Shown: positions 11,519 to 21,875 of the stretch, piece after piece
How the letters are laid out: every line of letters begins with the position of its first letter
Position numbering within the stretch: position 1 is the first letter of the stretch
Source of the DNA: DAOUKH01 sp964291475
GTDB lineage: Bacteria > Chloroflexota > Dehalococcoidia > SHYB01
Reading direction: 5' to 3'
Length of the DNA: 64,000 bases
NCBI GenBank assembly: GCA_964291475.2
Contig: OZ220075.1
Coordinates: 138,505 to 202,504 of the forward strand
Made by a program: the position numbers and the translations under genes
The notes under the pieces: generated by a model
Database searches by the model: none
Told to the model about the DNA's origin: nothing
The model's input: the letters and a program-made list of their open reading frames with translations, nothing else

Positions 11519-12475
11519 TTACTCGAACAGCGCGCCCACGGACTCGCCGCGGTGGATACGGGCGATCGCCTCGCCGAACAACGGCGCAACGGACAGCATC
11601 TTCACCTTGCCGTTGCGCTTCTCCGGCGGCACCGGTGCCGTATCGGTGAGGGCGATCTCCGTGATCGGGGCTTCGAGGATACGCTCCGGAGCGGGGCCGG
11701 AGAGGATGCCGTGCGTGGCGCAGGAGTAGATTTCTCTCGCCCCGGCATCCTGAAGAGTCTTCGCGGCGGAGAGCAGCGACCCCGCCGTGTCGATCTCGTC
11801 GTCGAAGGTGAGCGCCGTCTTCCCCTTCACGTCGCCGATCACGTTCATGCTCTCGGGTTTCCCGAGCACGCGGCGCTTCTCGATAATCGCGAGGGGAACG
11901 TTCATGCGCTCGGCGAGGTCGCGGGCCCGCTTCGATATGCCCACGTCGGTGGCGACCACCACGAGGTCGTCGAGCTTCTTCTGCTCGAAGTGCCGGCGCA
12001 GAATGTTCAACGCGGTCAGCTCATCGACCGGCACGCTGAAGAAGCCCTGGATCTGGCCGGCGTGGAGGTCCATCGTGATGACGCGGTCGGCGCCCGCCGT
12101 CGAGATCAGGTCCGCCAGCAGTCGTGCCGTGATCGGCACCCGCGGCTGGTCCTTCTTGTCGGTGCGGCCGTAGGCGTAGTACGGCAGTACCGCCGTGATC
12201 CGGCCCGCCGAAGCGCGCTTCGCCGCGTCGATCATGATCAGCAGTTCCATGATGCTGCGGTTGACCGGCGACACCAGCGACTGGACGATGAACACGTCCC
12301 GCTGGCGGATGTTCTCCTGGTACTGGACGAAGATGTTCTCGTTGCTGAACTCGAACAGGTCGCTCTTGCCCAGGGGAGTCTCCAGGTAGTCGCAAATGCT
12401 CTGGGCCAACTGCGGGTTGGCCCTCCCCGAAAAGACGCGCGGACCCCCGATGAACGCCTGATAGTTGTGATTCAC
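11519..12475 (-). CDS. prs: Ribose-phosphate pyrophosphokinase
   Basis: Makes PRPP from ribose 5-phosphate and ATP for nucleotide, His and Trp synthesis. At 318 residues it is the usual bacterial length. It contains the class I features FSNENIFVQYQENIRQRDVFIVQ, YYAYGRTDKKDQPRVPITARLLADL, the signature region VITMDLHAGQIQGFF, and the PRPP loop ALTFDDEIDTAGSL (usually VDDMIDTAGT). It starts MNHNYQAF at 12475. A TATAAT -10 lies about 100 bp upstream. It is transcribed divergently from valS. Confidence 0.97.
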   Translation of the reverse strand: MNHNYQAFIGGPRVFSGRANPQLAQSICDYLETPLGKSDLFEFSNENIFVQYQENIRQRDVFIVQSLVSPVNRSIMELLIMIDAAKRASAGRITAVLPYYAYGRTDKKDQPRVPITARLLADLISTAGADRVITMDLHAGQIQGFFSVPVDELTALNILRRHFEQKKLDDLVVVATDVGISKRARDLAERMNVPLAIIEKRRVLGKPESMNVIGDVKGKTALTFDDEIDTAGSLLSAAKTLQDAGAREIYSCATHGILSGPAPERILEAPITEIALTDTAPVPPEKRNGKVKMLSVAPLFGEAIARIHRGESVGALFE

Positions 12476-12576
12476 GGAATGGTACCCTCGCGTGCTTTGG
12501 GTTTGGTTCCGTTAGGCCCGCGCTACCCGTTCCCGCTTCAGTTGGAAGCATGCCAGCAGGCTCTCGGCGGGGCCTG

Positions 12577-12582
12577 ATTATA
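12577..12582 (-). promoter_or_regulatory. -10 element upstream of prs
   Basis: Perfect TATAAT on the minus strand about 100 bp before the prs start; the -35 region is weak. Confidence 0.45.
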
Positions 12583-12628
12583 ACGTAACCGCCCGCGTTA
12601 AACCACGCCCACGGCCGCCATTCTCCGC

Positions 12629-12690
12629 TATCCAAGAACCTCCAAAAGATATCCAAAGACCTCCAAAGATATCCAAGGACCTCCAAGATA
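12629..12690. repeat. 20-bp tandem repeat between prs and valS
   Basis: Three imperfect copies of a unit like GATATCCAAAGACCTCCAAA lie between the divergent prs and valS promoters. They differ sharply in base composition from the flanking GC-rich DNA. They could be binding sites or a slippage tract. Confidence 0.7.
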
Positions 12691-12725
12691 GCTGAGTGGC
12701 GCTATGCAGGCGCGTCCCGACGCCT

Positions 12726-12734
12726 TGCTACAAT
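12726..12734 (+). promoter_or_regulatory. Extended -10 element of valS
   Basis: TTGCTACAAT carries the TGn extension plus TACAAT (12729-12734), 20 bp before the valS start. Confidence 0.5.
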
Positions 12735-12754
12735 GGAACGCGGCGAGTAGACGC

Positions 12755-15443
12755 ATGACCACGACTCCGCAGCCCATCCCCAAGACCTACGACCCCCACG
12801 CCGTCGAGGAACGCCTCTACCGCTTCTGGGAGGAGTCCGGCCTCTTCCACGCCGAGGCCGACCCCTCGAAAGAGCCGTTCACCATCATCCTGCCGCCGCC
12901 CAACGTGACCGGCGTCCTCCACATCGGCCACGCGCTTACGGCGGCCGTCGAGGACGCCCTCATCCGCCGGCGCAGGATGCAGGGCTACTCCGCCCTCTGG
13001 CTGCCGGGAACGGACCACGCCGCGACGGCCACCCAGGTCGTCGTCGAGCGCGAGATCGCCAAGGAGGGCCTTACCAAGGAAGGCCTCGGCCGCGAGCGTT
13101 TCCTTGAGAAGGTCTGGGAGTGGGTCGAGCTCTCGAAGAACCGGATCACCCAACAGCACAAGGCACTCGGCGTCTCCTTCGATTGGTCCCGCGAGTGCTT
13201 CACCATGGACCCCGGCCCCAGCCGCGCCGTCCGCGCCACCTTCGTCAACCTCTATAACAAGGGCCTCATCTATCGCGGCGAGAGCCTCGTCAACTGGTCG
13301 CCGGGACTGCTGAGCGCCATCTCCGACCTCGAAGTCGAGCACCGCGAGGTCGAAGGGCATCTCTGGCGCATGCGCTACCCCCTCGAGGACGGCTCGGGGC
13401 ACGTGACGATCGCCACGACGCGCCCCGAGACCTATCTCGGCGACACCGCCGTCGCCGTGCACCCCGACGACGCCCGCTTCACCGGGCTGATCGGCAAGAA
13501 CGTCGTGCTTCCCATCATCGACCGGCCCATTCCCATCGTCGCCGACGAGGCCGTCGAGTCCGAGTTCGGCGCCGGCGCCCTCAAGGTCACGCCCGCCCAC
13601 GACCCCACCGACTTCGAGATCGGCGCGCGCCACGGTCTCCCCTCTGATCAACATCATGAACCCCGACGGGACGATCAACGAGCACGGCGGCCCCTTCGCG
13701 GGCCAAGACCGCTTCGAGGCCCGCGACAACATCGTCGCCGAGTTCGAGCGCCTCGGCCTGCTCGACGGCATCGAGCCCCACACCCACTCCATCGGCCACT
13801 GCCAGCGCAGCGGCGCCGTCGTCGAGCCGCTCATCAGCAAGCAGTGGTTCGTGAAGGTCGGCTCGCACGACGACCCCGATTCCATCGCGGGCCGCGCCTA
13901 CCGCGCCGTCGTCGACGGCGACATCCAGATCGTCCCCGAGCGCTTCACCAAGGTCTACACCAACTGGATGGAGAACATCCGCGATTGGACCATCAGCCGC
14001 CAGCTCTGGTTCGGCCACCGCATCCCCGTCTGGCATTGCGGCGCCTGCGACGGCATGACGGTGGGGATGGACGACCCCACGGCCTGCTCCACCTGCGGCA
14101 GCGCCGAAATCGAGCAGGACCCCGACGTCCTCGACACCTGGTTCAGCTCCGGCCTCTGGCCGCACTCGACGCTGGGATGGCCCGACGACACCGACGACTT
14201 CCGCCACTTCTACCCCACCAGCGTCCTCGAGACGGGCTATGACATCCTCTTCTTCTGGGTCGCCCGCATGATCATGCTGGGCATCGAAAACACGGGCGAC
14301 GTCCCCTTCCGCACCGTCTACCTCCACGGCATCATCCGCGACGCCTCCGGCGAGAAGATGAGCAAGATGAAGGGGAACATCGTCGACCCGCTGGACACGA
14401 TCCAGGAATACGGCGCCGACGCCCTGCGTTTCGCCCTGACCACCGGCTCGTCGCCCGGCAACGACTCCCGCCTGACGCAGCAAAAGCTCGAATCGAGCCG
14501 CAACTTCGCCAACAAGATGTGGAACGCGTCGCGGTTCCTTCTCGGCGCCGTCGACGCCGCCGGCGGCGTTGACCCTGCCATCCCGGCCGACCTGCCGCCC
14601 GAGGACCGCTGGGTCCTGAGCCGCCTCCAGCGGACGGTCGAGAACGTCGGGCGCATGATGGACGACTTCCAGATCGGCGAGGCCCAGCGCGAAATCCACG
14701 AGTTCCTCTGGAGCGAGTACGCCGACTGGTACATCGAGCTCGCCAAGATCCGCCTGCGCCGGGAAGACGACACGGTCGTCTCGCCACTGCCCGTCCTTGT
14801 CCACGTCCTCGAAACGACGATGCGTCTCCTCCACCCATTCATGCCCTTCGTCACCGAGGAAATCTGGCAGAACGTCGTCCGCCGGCTCCCCGACGATCCC
14901 GCGCGTCCGCCCTCGATCGTCACCGCCGCCTATCCCCAACCCGATCCCACCCTCATCGACGAGGCCGCGGAAGCCGAAATCGGCCTCGTCATACAGGTCG
15001 TCCAAGCGGTCCGCAACGCGCGTGCCGAGCTCAAGGCCGACCCCCGACGCGGCGTCGAGGCCATCGTCGACGCACCCAGCCAGCACGACGTCGTCGAGCG
15101 CAACCGAACCGCCATCGAGCTACTAGCGGGTGCCGAACCGCTCCGGGTCTACGGGGACGGTGAACAGGTCCCCGCGGCCGACCAGGCGCGCGTCGCCGTG
15201 CTCGGCGAAACCCGCGTCATCGTGCCCATGGCAGGTTTCGTCGACCTCGACGCGGAGCGCGAGCGGCTAGGCAAGGAGCGCACCGACCTAGCGAAGCTCA
15301 TCGCCAACCTCGAAAAGCGCCTCGCCAACGAGAACTTCACCTCGAAGGCCCCCGCCGCCGTCGTCGAGAAGGAGCGCGGCCGCCTCACCGAATACGAGAC
15401 CCGCGTCGCCGGCCTCGACGAACGCCTCCGCGAGCTAGGTTAG
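12755..15443 (+). CDS. valS: Valyl-tRNA synthetase (frameshifted in this sequence)
   Basis: Charges tRNA-Val. The start MTTTPQPIPKTYDPHAVEERLYRFWEE at 12755 matches the family. It has the PPPNVTGVLHIGHAL signature (HIGH motif), an editing domain with TTRPETYLGD and HDPTDFEIGARHGLP, KQWFVK, the KMSKS-loop variant KMSKMKGN, and a C-terminal coiled arm (ERLGKERTDLAKLIANLEKRL). The frame breaks after ARHGLP: an extra T at 13643 separates it from LINIMNPDGTINEHGG. Removing it gives about 895 residues, normal length. Because the gene is essential and otherwise intact, a sequence error is likely. Confidence 0.95.
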
Positions 15444-15479
15444 CGACACCCGCCGGTATCACGCCGCAGGACGTATTGT

Positions 15480-15485
15480 TATAGT
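15480..15485 (+). promoter_or_regulatory. Extended -10 element (TATAGT) before a small ORF
   Basis: TTGTTATAGT shows the TGn extension and TATAGT, 33 bp before the ATG of the 36-residue ORF. Confidence 0.35.
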
Positions 15486-15518
15486 GGGTCAAGAAACAGC
15501 GCCGTGTAGGATCTGATC

Positions 15519-15629
15519 ATGAGGAAACCCAAGAACGACAAGCAAGGGACCGGGAATCCCGTCCGCAAGCCAACTCCGCCGCCCCCGCCGACCGGTCGGG
15601 ACCCCGGTGTGGTCATCAAGGGAGCCTAG
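15519..15629 (+). CDS. Possible 36-residue basic, Pro-rich small protein
   Basis: Small open frame starting MRKPKNDKQGTGNPVRKPT, with five consecutive prolines and ending VVIKGA. An extended -10 (TATAGT) lies upstream, but no strong ribosome site is visible. Its stop overlaps the stop of the convergent membrane-protein gene by a few bases. I recognise no family. The promoter-like element and neat fit in the gap are the only support. Confidence 0.3.
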   Translation: MRKPKNDKQGTGNPVRKPTPPPPPTGRDPGVVIKGA

Positions 15630-16165
15630 TCAAGGGCTCCGGCCTCACCCAGACCCCAGACGAGGATGAACGCGGCCTCCAGGATGAAGGCAAGGGTCAT
15701 GGCAGCAACGGCTTTGCTCTTCCAATTGACAAGATTGCTATTCCACTCGAAGTGCCGGCCTGCCCAGTAAACGGCACTCCTCCTGAACTCCCAGTCGTCA
15801 CGCTCCAACCACTCATCGTAGATCCGGTGCACCCCCAAGAGCTTTAGCCCGCCGTAGGCGCGTGCGACCGCTCCGATCAACAGATTCACCAAGGCCAGCG
15901 CAACCGCGGCGACGAACCAGCCGGACCTCAAACTGGCCTCTTCCGCAAGCAAGGCAACGAGAACGGGTCCCGTCACCGTGAAGCTCGCGGAGAACATCAT
16001 CAACGTCTGAATGCGGCTCTCGACGGCGTTCAGGCGGTGCATCATCCAGTCGTAAGACAGTCGAACGAAGTCGTACGCTAGGATTACGCCCGGCCATCGT
16101 TCCTCCGGGCTGAAGTCGCCGTTCGGCACGCACACGCTCCAAGAGTGGCTTGCGGCCCGGAGCAT
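15626..16165 (-). CDS. Membrane protein of unknown function, three predicted helices
   Basis: About 180 residues from the chosen start at 16165 (MLRAASHSW); an upstream start at 16213 is possible. Two adjacent helices (QTLMMFSASFTVTGPVLVAL and WFVAAVALALVNLLIGAVA) are followed by a soluble segment rich in Trp and Arg (YDEWLERDDWEFRRSAVYWAGRHFEWNSN) and a third helix near the C-terminus (AAMTLAFILEAAFILVWGL). A preceding amphipathic stretch (YDFVRLSYDWMMHRLNAVESRIQ) leads into the membrane. The arrangement resembles small 2TM-plus-one proteins such as SLATT-type effectors, but this is only architectural. Function unknown. Confidence 0.65.
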   Translation of the reverse strand: MLRAASHSWSVCVPNGDFSPEERWPGVILAYDFVRLSYDWMMHRLNAVESRIQTLMMFSASFTVTGPVLVALLAEEASLRSGWFVAAVALALVNLLIGAVARAYGGLKLLGVHRIYDEWLERDDWEFRRSAVYWAGRHFEWNSNLVNWKSKAVAAMTLAFILEAAFILVWGLGEAGALD

Positions 16166-16251
16166 GACCGGCAACCATCGACTCGGGCAAGGCGCAGTTG
16201 TCACGAGCCCCACGGCCCCCAGGCACCCGTGCGCACCCTATCCGGCGGGGC

Positions 16252-16257
16252 TACAAT
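16252..16257 (+). promoter_or_regulatory. -10 element placing hyuA on a near-leaderless transcript
   Basis: TACAAT ends 9 bp before the hyuA ATG. Transcription would begin at or within about two bases of the start codon, and no ribosome-binding site is present. Confidence 0.5.
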
Positions 16258-16266
16258 CACCCGCGC

Positions 16267-18310
16267 ATGGGCTATCGCATCGGCATCGACGTCGGGGGCA
16301 CCTTCACGGACTTCGTGCTGGCGAGGCCCGACGGCTCCATCGCCTTCACCAAGACCGCCTCCACGCCCGCTGACCAGTCGGACGGCGTCATGTCGGGCAT
16401 CGCCGACCTCGCCGAGGCCGAGGGGCTCGACACCGAGGGCCTGCTCGGACGCACCGAGCAGATCGTCCACGGCACCACCACCGGCGACAACATCCTCATC
16501 GAGATGAACGGCGCGGCGACCGGCCTCATCACCACGATGGGCAACCGCGACCAGATCGAGTTCCGCCGCGGCTGGAAGGAGAACATCTGGGACCCGGCCT
16601 ACCCGCCCCCGGTCCCCATCGCCCCCCGCCGGCGGCGCATCGACGTCCCCGAGCGCCTCGACTTCGACGGGACGGCGCTCACGCCGCTCGGCGAAGAGTC
16701 CGTGCGCGCCGCGGCGCGGAAGCTCAAGCTCAAGGGCGCCGAGTCCATCGCCGTCACCTTCCTCTTCTCTTATGTCAACCCAACGCACGAATTGCGCGCC
16801 CGCGAGCTCATTCTCGAAGAACATCCCAAGGCGCACGTTTCCCTCTCTCACGAGGTGATGCCCTCGGCGCCCGAGTTCGAGCGCACGAGCACCACCTTGG
16901 TCAACGCCTACATCGAGCCCCGCATTCGCGGCTACCTTGAGACGCTGACGGCCAAGCTCCGCGACGCCGGCTTCGCCCGCGAGCTCCTCGTCATGCTCTC
17001 CAACGGCGGTGTCATGACCACCGAATACGTGGCGCGCAAGGCCGTCTCGATCATCGGCAGCGGGCCCGCCGGCGGGGTGACCGGCGCCTGCTACGTCGCG
17101 GACGCCGCCGGCATCGAGGACTTCATCGCCGTCGACATGGGCGGCACCAGCTACGACGTCTGCCTGGTGCGCGGAGGCCGGCCCGCCGTCAAGTCGTTCT
17201 GGAACTGGCGCCACCGCTACCTCATCGGCCTGCCCTCAATCGACGTGCAGGCAATCGGCGCGGGCGGCGGCTCCATCGCCCGTGTCGTCGCGGGCGCCCT
17301 CCAGGTCGGCCCCGAGAGCGCCGGCGCCGAGCCAGGCCCCATCTGCTACGGACGCGGCGGGAGCAGCCCCACGGTAACCGACGCGAACCTTGTCCTCGGC
17401 TTCCTCAACCCCGACGCTCTCGCCGGCGGCAAGCTCAAGCTGCGGGCCGAAGGCGTGGGTGAGGCAATCGAGGAGCAAATCGGGCGTCCCCTCGGCTTGG
17501 ACGCCACGGCGGCGGCCTACGGCATCTTCCGCATCGTCAACGCCAACATGACCCACGCGATCCGCCGCGCCTCGTCGGAGCAGGGCTACGACCCCAAAGA
17601 CTTCACCCTCGTCGCCTACGGCGGCAACGGCGCGGTGCACGCCGGCGTCCAGGCCCGCGAGATGGGCATCGCCAAGGTCATTGTGCCCAAGGCCGCGCCC
17701 GCCTTCTCCGCGCTCGGCGTGCTGATCTCCGACCGGCTCGTCGAAGACACCCGCTCGTACATCGTCGGCGTCCCGAAGCCGACCTCGACCGGGTCAACGC
17801 CCTCTTGGCGATATGGAGGCTGCGGCGGGCGCGGAGCTAGCGCGCCCTCGGCGGCGGCGACGTATAGAGTTCTCCCGCTTCGCCAACATGCGCTACCCCG
17901 GCCAACAGTTCGACCTCAGCGTGCCGCTCCCATCGGGCACGGTCGTCCGCGCCGACCTCGAAGCGGCGGCCGAGTCCTTTCACCGCCTGCACGAGGAGTC
18001 CCACACCTACGCGCAGCGCGACCAGGCGCCCATCATCAGCTCGCTCCGCCTACGCGCCGCGCTCCCCGGGACCAAGATCCTTCTTCCTGAAACAAGCCCC
18101 GCTGAAGGCCCGCCCACTCCCAAACTGCATCGCCGCGCTTACTTCGACGGCTACGTCGACACCCCCGTCTTCGACGGCCCCTCGCTGGGCGCGGGAGCCC
18201 GAGTCGAAGGGCCCGCCATCATCGAGGAGCCCTTCACCACCATCGTCGTCTGGCCCCAGGACGCCGCCGAGGTCGACCGCTGGGGCAACTACGTCATGAC
18301 CATCGGCTGA
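16267..18310 (+). CDS. Hydantoinase/oxoprolinase A-type subunit (frameshifted)
   Basis: ATP-dependent ring-opening amidase subunit of the HyuA/5-oxoprolinase family, in the ASKHA fold: MGYRIGIDVGGTFTDFVLARPDGS (phosphate loop), IVHGTTTGDN, FIAVDMGGTSYDVCLVRGG, IGAGGGSIARV and VAYGGNGAVHAG. The frame breaks near 17772-17774, where CCC replaces an expected CCCC before EADLDRVNALLA, and again near 17810 before MEAAAGAELA. The C-terminal part FSRFANMRYPGQQFDL...IIEEPFTTIVV then runs to the stop. Repaired length is about 681 residues, normal. No HyuB gene follows; a CoA-transferase begins 7 bp later. Confidence 0.88.
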
Positions 18311-18317
18311 CTGCGCT

Positions 18318-20726
18318 ATGTCCTTCCTTACCGGAATCAACGTGCTCGAATGGGGCGAGGCCCTCACCGCCCCATTCTGCGGCAAGGTGCTCGCCGACTT
18401 GGGGGCCGACGTCGTCAAGATCGAGCCGCCCGGCGGCGAGCCCGGCCGCGCCCTGCCGCCGTTCAAGACCGGCCCCGACGGCGAGCGGCACAGCCTCCTC
18501 TTCGAGCACCTCAACGCGGGCAAGCGCAGCGTGACGATCGAGGGAGACGGCCCCGCCCTCGACCGGCTCGCGGCGTGGGCCGACGTCATCGTCGAAGGCC
18601 ACCTCGACTACGACCCCGCCGTTGCGGCCGCCCTCGAGCGCCTGCGCAAGGACCACCCGCGCCTCATCGTCACGTCGGTCAGCGCCTTCGGGCGCTCCGG
18701 CCCGCTGGCCCAGGCGCCGGGCTACCCATCCGTCGCCTTCCATATGAGCGGGGCCGGCTTCGTGACGCCGCCCCAGGTCGACAGCGTGGCGCAGCCGCCC
18801 CTCTCCCTGCCCGGACGCCCCGCCGCGATCATCGGCGGCTACTGCGCGGCGGCGGCGACGGTGTTGTCGCTCCTGGCACGCGACGCCGACGGACGCGGGC
18901 GCTACGCCGACATCGCCGAGGTCGAGGGGCTGATCGCCATGCTGGCGACCCCGCTGAACCAGTACTCCGGCCTGGGCACGATCGCCGCCCGCGACGAGCG
19001 TATCCACGGCATGGCCCCCTTCGACTTCTACCGCGTCAAGGACGGCTGGGCGAGCATCTTCCTCGTGCAGGAGGCGCACTGGCAGCGGCTCGTCGAGCTC
19101 ATGGGTTCGCCGGATTGGACCACGGCGCCAATGTTCGCCGACCGCCGCGTCCGGGGGCAGTACAAGGAAGACCTCAACAACATCATGCAGCCTTGGCTCG
19201 ACGAGCAGGCCAAGGAAGACCTCTACCTACGCGCCCAGGCCAGGGACATACCCATCGGCCCCGCGCGGACGATGCAAGAGGTGCTGGCCGACCCGCACTT
19301 CGAGGCGCGCGAGGTCTTCGTCCGCTCGCCCCACCCGCGGCTCGGCGAGATGCTGCATCTCCGTCCGCCCTTCCGTTGGCGCGGCCAGAGCTGGACACCG
19401 CCGGGGCCCGCGCCCGGACCCGGCGAGCACACCGGGCGCGTCGAGGAGACTCCGCCGCCCTCGGCCGTGAGCAAAGAAGGCGGTGCTGAAGTCGCAGCGG
19501 CCTCTCCCCTTCCCCTCACCAACCTGCGCGTCATCGAGTTGGGCGCGGCCATCGCCTCGCCCTTCGGCGCGGCGACCCTCGCCGACGCCGGCGCCGAGGT
19601 CATCAAGATCGAGACCGCGAAGCGTCCCGACAACCTCCGCAGCAACTGGCCGATGGCGGGCGGCGAGGCCGGCCCCGAGCGCAGCTACTACTACAACCAG
19701 GTCAACCGCCACGCCAAGAGCCTCACGCTCGACCTGACCACCGGCGAGGGGCGCGACGCCTTCCTGCGCCTCGTGGCCCTCAGCGACGTCGTCGTCGAGA
19801 ACTTCGCCGCCGGAACCATGGAGCGTCTCGGCGTTCCCTACGACGTGCTTCGGCGGGCCAACCCCAGCATGGTCATGCTTTCGCTCAACGGCTTCGGCGA
19901 CACGGGCCCCGCCAAGGACTTCATCGCCTACGGCCCGCTGCTCGAAGCGGTGACCGGCATGGCCGCACTCGCCGGCTTCGAGGACGGCCCGCCCGCCGCC
20001 TCCACCTTCGTCTACACCGACTACGTCTCGGCCATGGTGGGTGTGACGCTCATGCTCGCCGGCCTTCGACGGCGCGCCGAGACCGGCGAAGGGGCCTACT
20101 TCAACGTGGCCCAAGCCGAGGTCGCCTTGAACACGATGCCGGAGGCCATCCTCGATAGCGCCGTGAACGGCGTCCTCCCCACCAAGCCCGAGGACCGCGA
20201 CCCCTTCGTCGCCATCCACGGCTCGTTCCGCTGCCTCGGCGAGGACGACGCGGACGACGACTGGGTTGCCATCGCCGTGCGCACCAATACCCATTTTCTC
20301 GGCCTGAAGGAGGCAATGGGAAATCCGGCCTGGGCAGATGATCCTCGCTTCGCAACCGACGAGGGACGGCGCGCCCACGCCGCCGAAATCAAGGCCCACG
20401 TCGGCCAATGGACGCGGCGTTTACGAAAGCACGAGGCGGCAGACGTTCTTCGCAAACACGGTGTGCCCGCCGCCGCCGTCAACGACGTCCGCGACGCCCT
20501 CGACGAGCCCCACCTGCAGGCCCGCGGCTCGTTCCAGGTCGTCCGCCATCCCGTCATCGGCGAGGCGTGGACCTACCCCTCGCCGCTCAACCTGGAAGGG
20601 GTTCCCCGCGAAATTCGGCGCGGCGCCCCCCTCTGGGGCGAACACAACGACTACGTCTGCCGTGACCTTCTCGGCATGCCCCCCGGCGACGTCGAGCACC
20701 TCGTCGAGCGACGCGCGCTAATCTGA
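18318..20726 (+). CDS. Double-domain CaiB/BaiF (class III) CoA-transferase
   Basis: 802 residues holding two complete class III CoA-transferase domains in tandem (about 1-390 and 400-800), joined by a short Pro/Gly/Ser-rich linker. The family moves CoA between carboxylic acids via an enzyme-bound aspartyl anhydride. Domain 1 opens INVLEWGEALTAPFCGKVLADLGADVVKIE and keeps the catalytic Asp in RYADIAE (D198). Domain 2 opens NLRVIELGAAIASPFGAATLADAGAEVIKIE, but the equivalent position is Asn596 (AYFNVAQ), one base from Asp. Domain 2 may therefore be structural. The gene starts 7 bp after hyuA, suggesting cotranscription. Confidence 0.92.
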   Translation: MSFLTGINVLEWGEALTAPFCGKVLADLGADVVKIEPPGGEPGRALPPFKTGPDGERHSLLFEHLNAGKRSVTIEGDGPALDRLAAWADVIVEGHLDYDPAVAAALERLRKDHPRLIVTSVSAFGRSGPLAQAPGYPSVAFHMSGAGFVTPPQVDSVAQPPLSLPGRPAAIIGGYCAAAATVLSLLARDADGRGRYADIAEVEGLIAMLATPLNQYSGLGTIAARDERIHGMAPFDFYRVKDGWASIFLVQEAHWQRLVELMGSPDWTTAPMFADRRVRGQYKEDLNNIMQPWLDEQAKEDLYLRAQARDIPIGPARTMQEVLADPHFEAREVFVRSPHPRLGEMLHLRPPFRWRGQSWTPPGPAPGPGEHTGRVEETPPPSAVSKEGGAEVAAASPLPLTNLRVIELGAAIASPFGAATLADAGAEVIKIETAKRPDNLRSNWPMAGGEAGPERSYYYNQVNRHAKSLTLDLTTGEGRDAFLRLVALSDVVVENFAAGTMERLGVPYDVLRRANPSMVMLSLNGFGDTGPAKDFIAYGPLLEAVTGMAALAGFEDGPPAASTFVYTDYVSAMVGVTLMLAGLRRRAETGEGAYFNVAQAEVALNTMPEAILDSAVNGVLPTKPEDRDPFVAIHGSFRCLGEDDADDDWVAIAVRTNTHFLGLKEAMGNPAWADDPRFATDEGRRAHAAEIKAHVGQWTRRLRKHEAADVLRKHGVPAAAVNDVRDALDEPHLQARGSFQVVRHPVIGEAWTYPSPLNLEGVPREIRRGAPLWGEHNDYVCRDLLGMPPGDVEHLVERRALI

Positions 20727-20739
20727 CGCCCCGCCTTCG

Positions 20740-21863
20740 CTAGGCGCCGGACTCCTTCGACGGCAGCCCCACCACCGCCTGGCCCGGCGAGACCAGCGTC
20801 CCGTCCTGGTTGATCGCTTCGAGATCGAGCGTCACCAGCGGTTCTCCGTCTTCGTTTGCCTTCCCGGTGACTTTGCCGTGAACGCGGTAGATGTCACCGA
20901 CGAAGGTGGGCTGGCGAAGGCGCGCGTTAAAGCTTTTGAGGAAGCCGTCGTCGCCCATCCAGTTCGTTACCGCGTGCGCCATGTTCGCCACGCGGTGCGG
21001 CCCGACCTCGAAGCAATAGGGCATCCCGCGGGCCTGGGCCATGCTGTCCTTGACGTGGTGCATCTGCCGCTCTTCGGGCAGGCCCGTTTCAGGGTCGATG
21101 ATGATGCGGTCGGGATGCGTGCGCCGGAGCTCGATCCAGAAGCCCTTGTGCGCGACGTGCGACCGCGAGCCGATCCCCATGTAGTAGGCGATCGAGTCGC
21201 GGGGCGTGAACGGGCCTTTGACGATCATCGGAATCTCGTCGCCGACCTCCACGTCCTCCCAATAGCGCGGCGCCGCCCCCTGCCGCGTCTCCCGGTGTAT
21301 TCCTCGGTGATGCGGCGCAGCTCGTCCTCGCTATAGGTCGCGCGTGACTGAGTCATGTAATGCTCTTGAGAGATGTCCTCCGGGAGGAACCGCAGCTCCT
21401 TCAACAGACGTTCCGCCACGACCTCGCCGCGTTGGTTCGTATAGCGGTTAAGCGTCGCCTGATAGAGAGCCCGCTTGGCATGCCGCACCGGCTTCGGACT
21501 CAGCTCGGTCCGGATGTGCACGCCGCGAATCTCATCCCCCGCCTTGACGACGTGGTTGAAGACCCATTCGGTGCCGATGTGGAGCCCGGTGAAGCTGGGC
21601 AGGCCGAGACCGCCGGCCTGGTAGCAGCTATAGATCCACATCGGCGGCGCGACGAGAGCGCCGTACTGAGTCTTGGCGCCGTAGTCCTCGTCGTTCCAGA
21701 GCGGATTGTCGTCACCGATGCCCCAGGCGAAGTGGCGGATGGCGTCGGCGGTCGCCGCGCGATTGAAGGCGTAGCCGTCGGTCAGCTCCTGACCCAGCAG
21801 GCTGCAATAGTCGTCGATCTCAGCCTGGATGGCGGGTGGGTAGTCGAGCGGTGCGGTGGTCAT
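20740..21863 (-). CDS. MaoC-like acyl dehydratase with two hotdog domains (frameshifted)
   Basis: Would encode about 374 residues. The N-terminal half (MTTAPLDYPPAIQAEIDDYCSLLGQELTD...FAWGIGDDNPLWNDEDYG...PPMWIYS) resembles the FAS1-like/MaoC N-terminal hotdog. The C-terminal half (VEVGDEIPMIVKGPFTPRDSIAYYMG...GPHRVANMAHAVTNWMGDDGFLKSFNARLRQPTFVGD) is a second hotdog. The frame is lost between EEYTG and ETRQGAAPRYWEDVEVGDE: the coding strand has GGG (complement of 21291-21293) where GGGG would restore it. Members hydrate or dehydrate acyl-CoA substrates, fitting the nearby CoA-transferases. It lies 12 bp downstream of the amidohydrolase gene, in the same orientation. Confidence 0.82.
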
Positions 21864-21875
21864 CTCGGCCCTAGA

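Noticed and set aside
12476..12754. T-box leader upstream of valS
   Set aside because: The transcript leader is only about 20 bases from the -10 element, and no specifier or antiterminator structure is visible.
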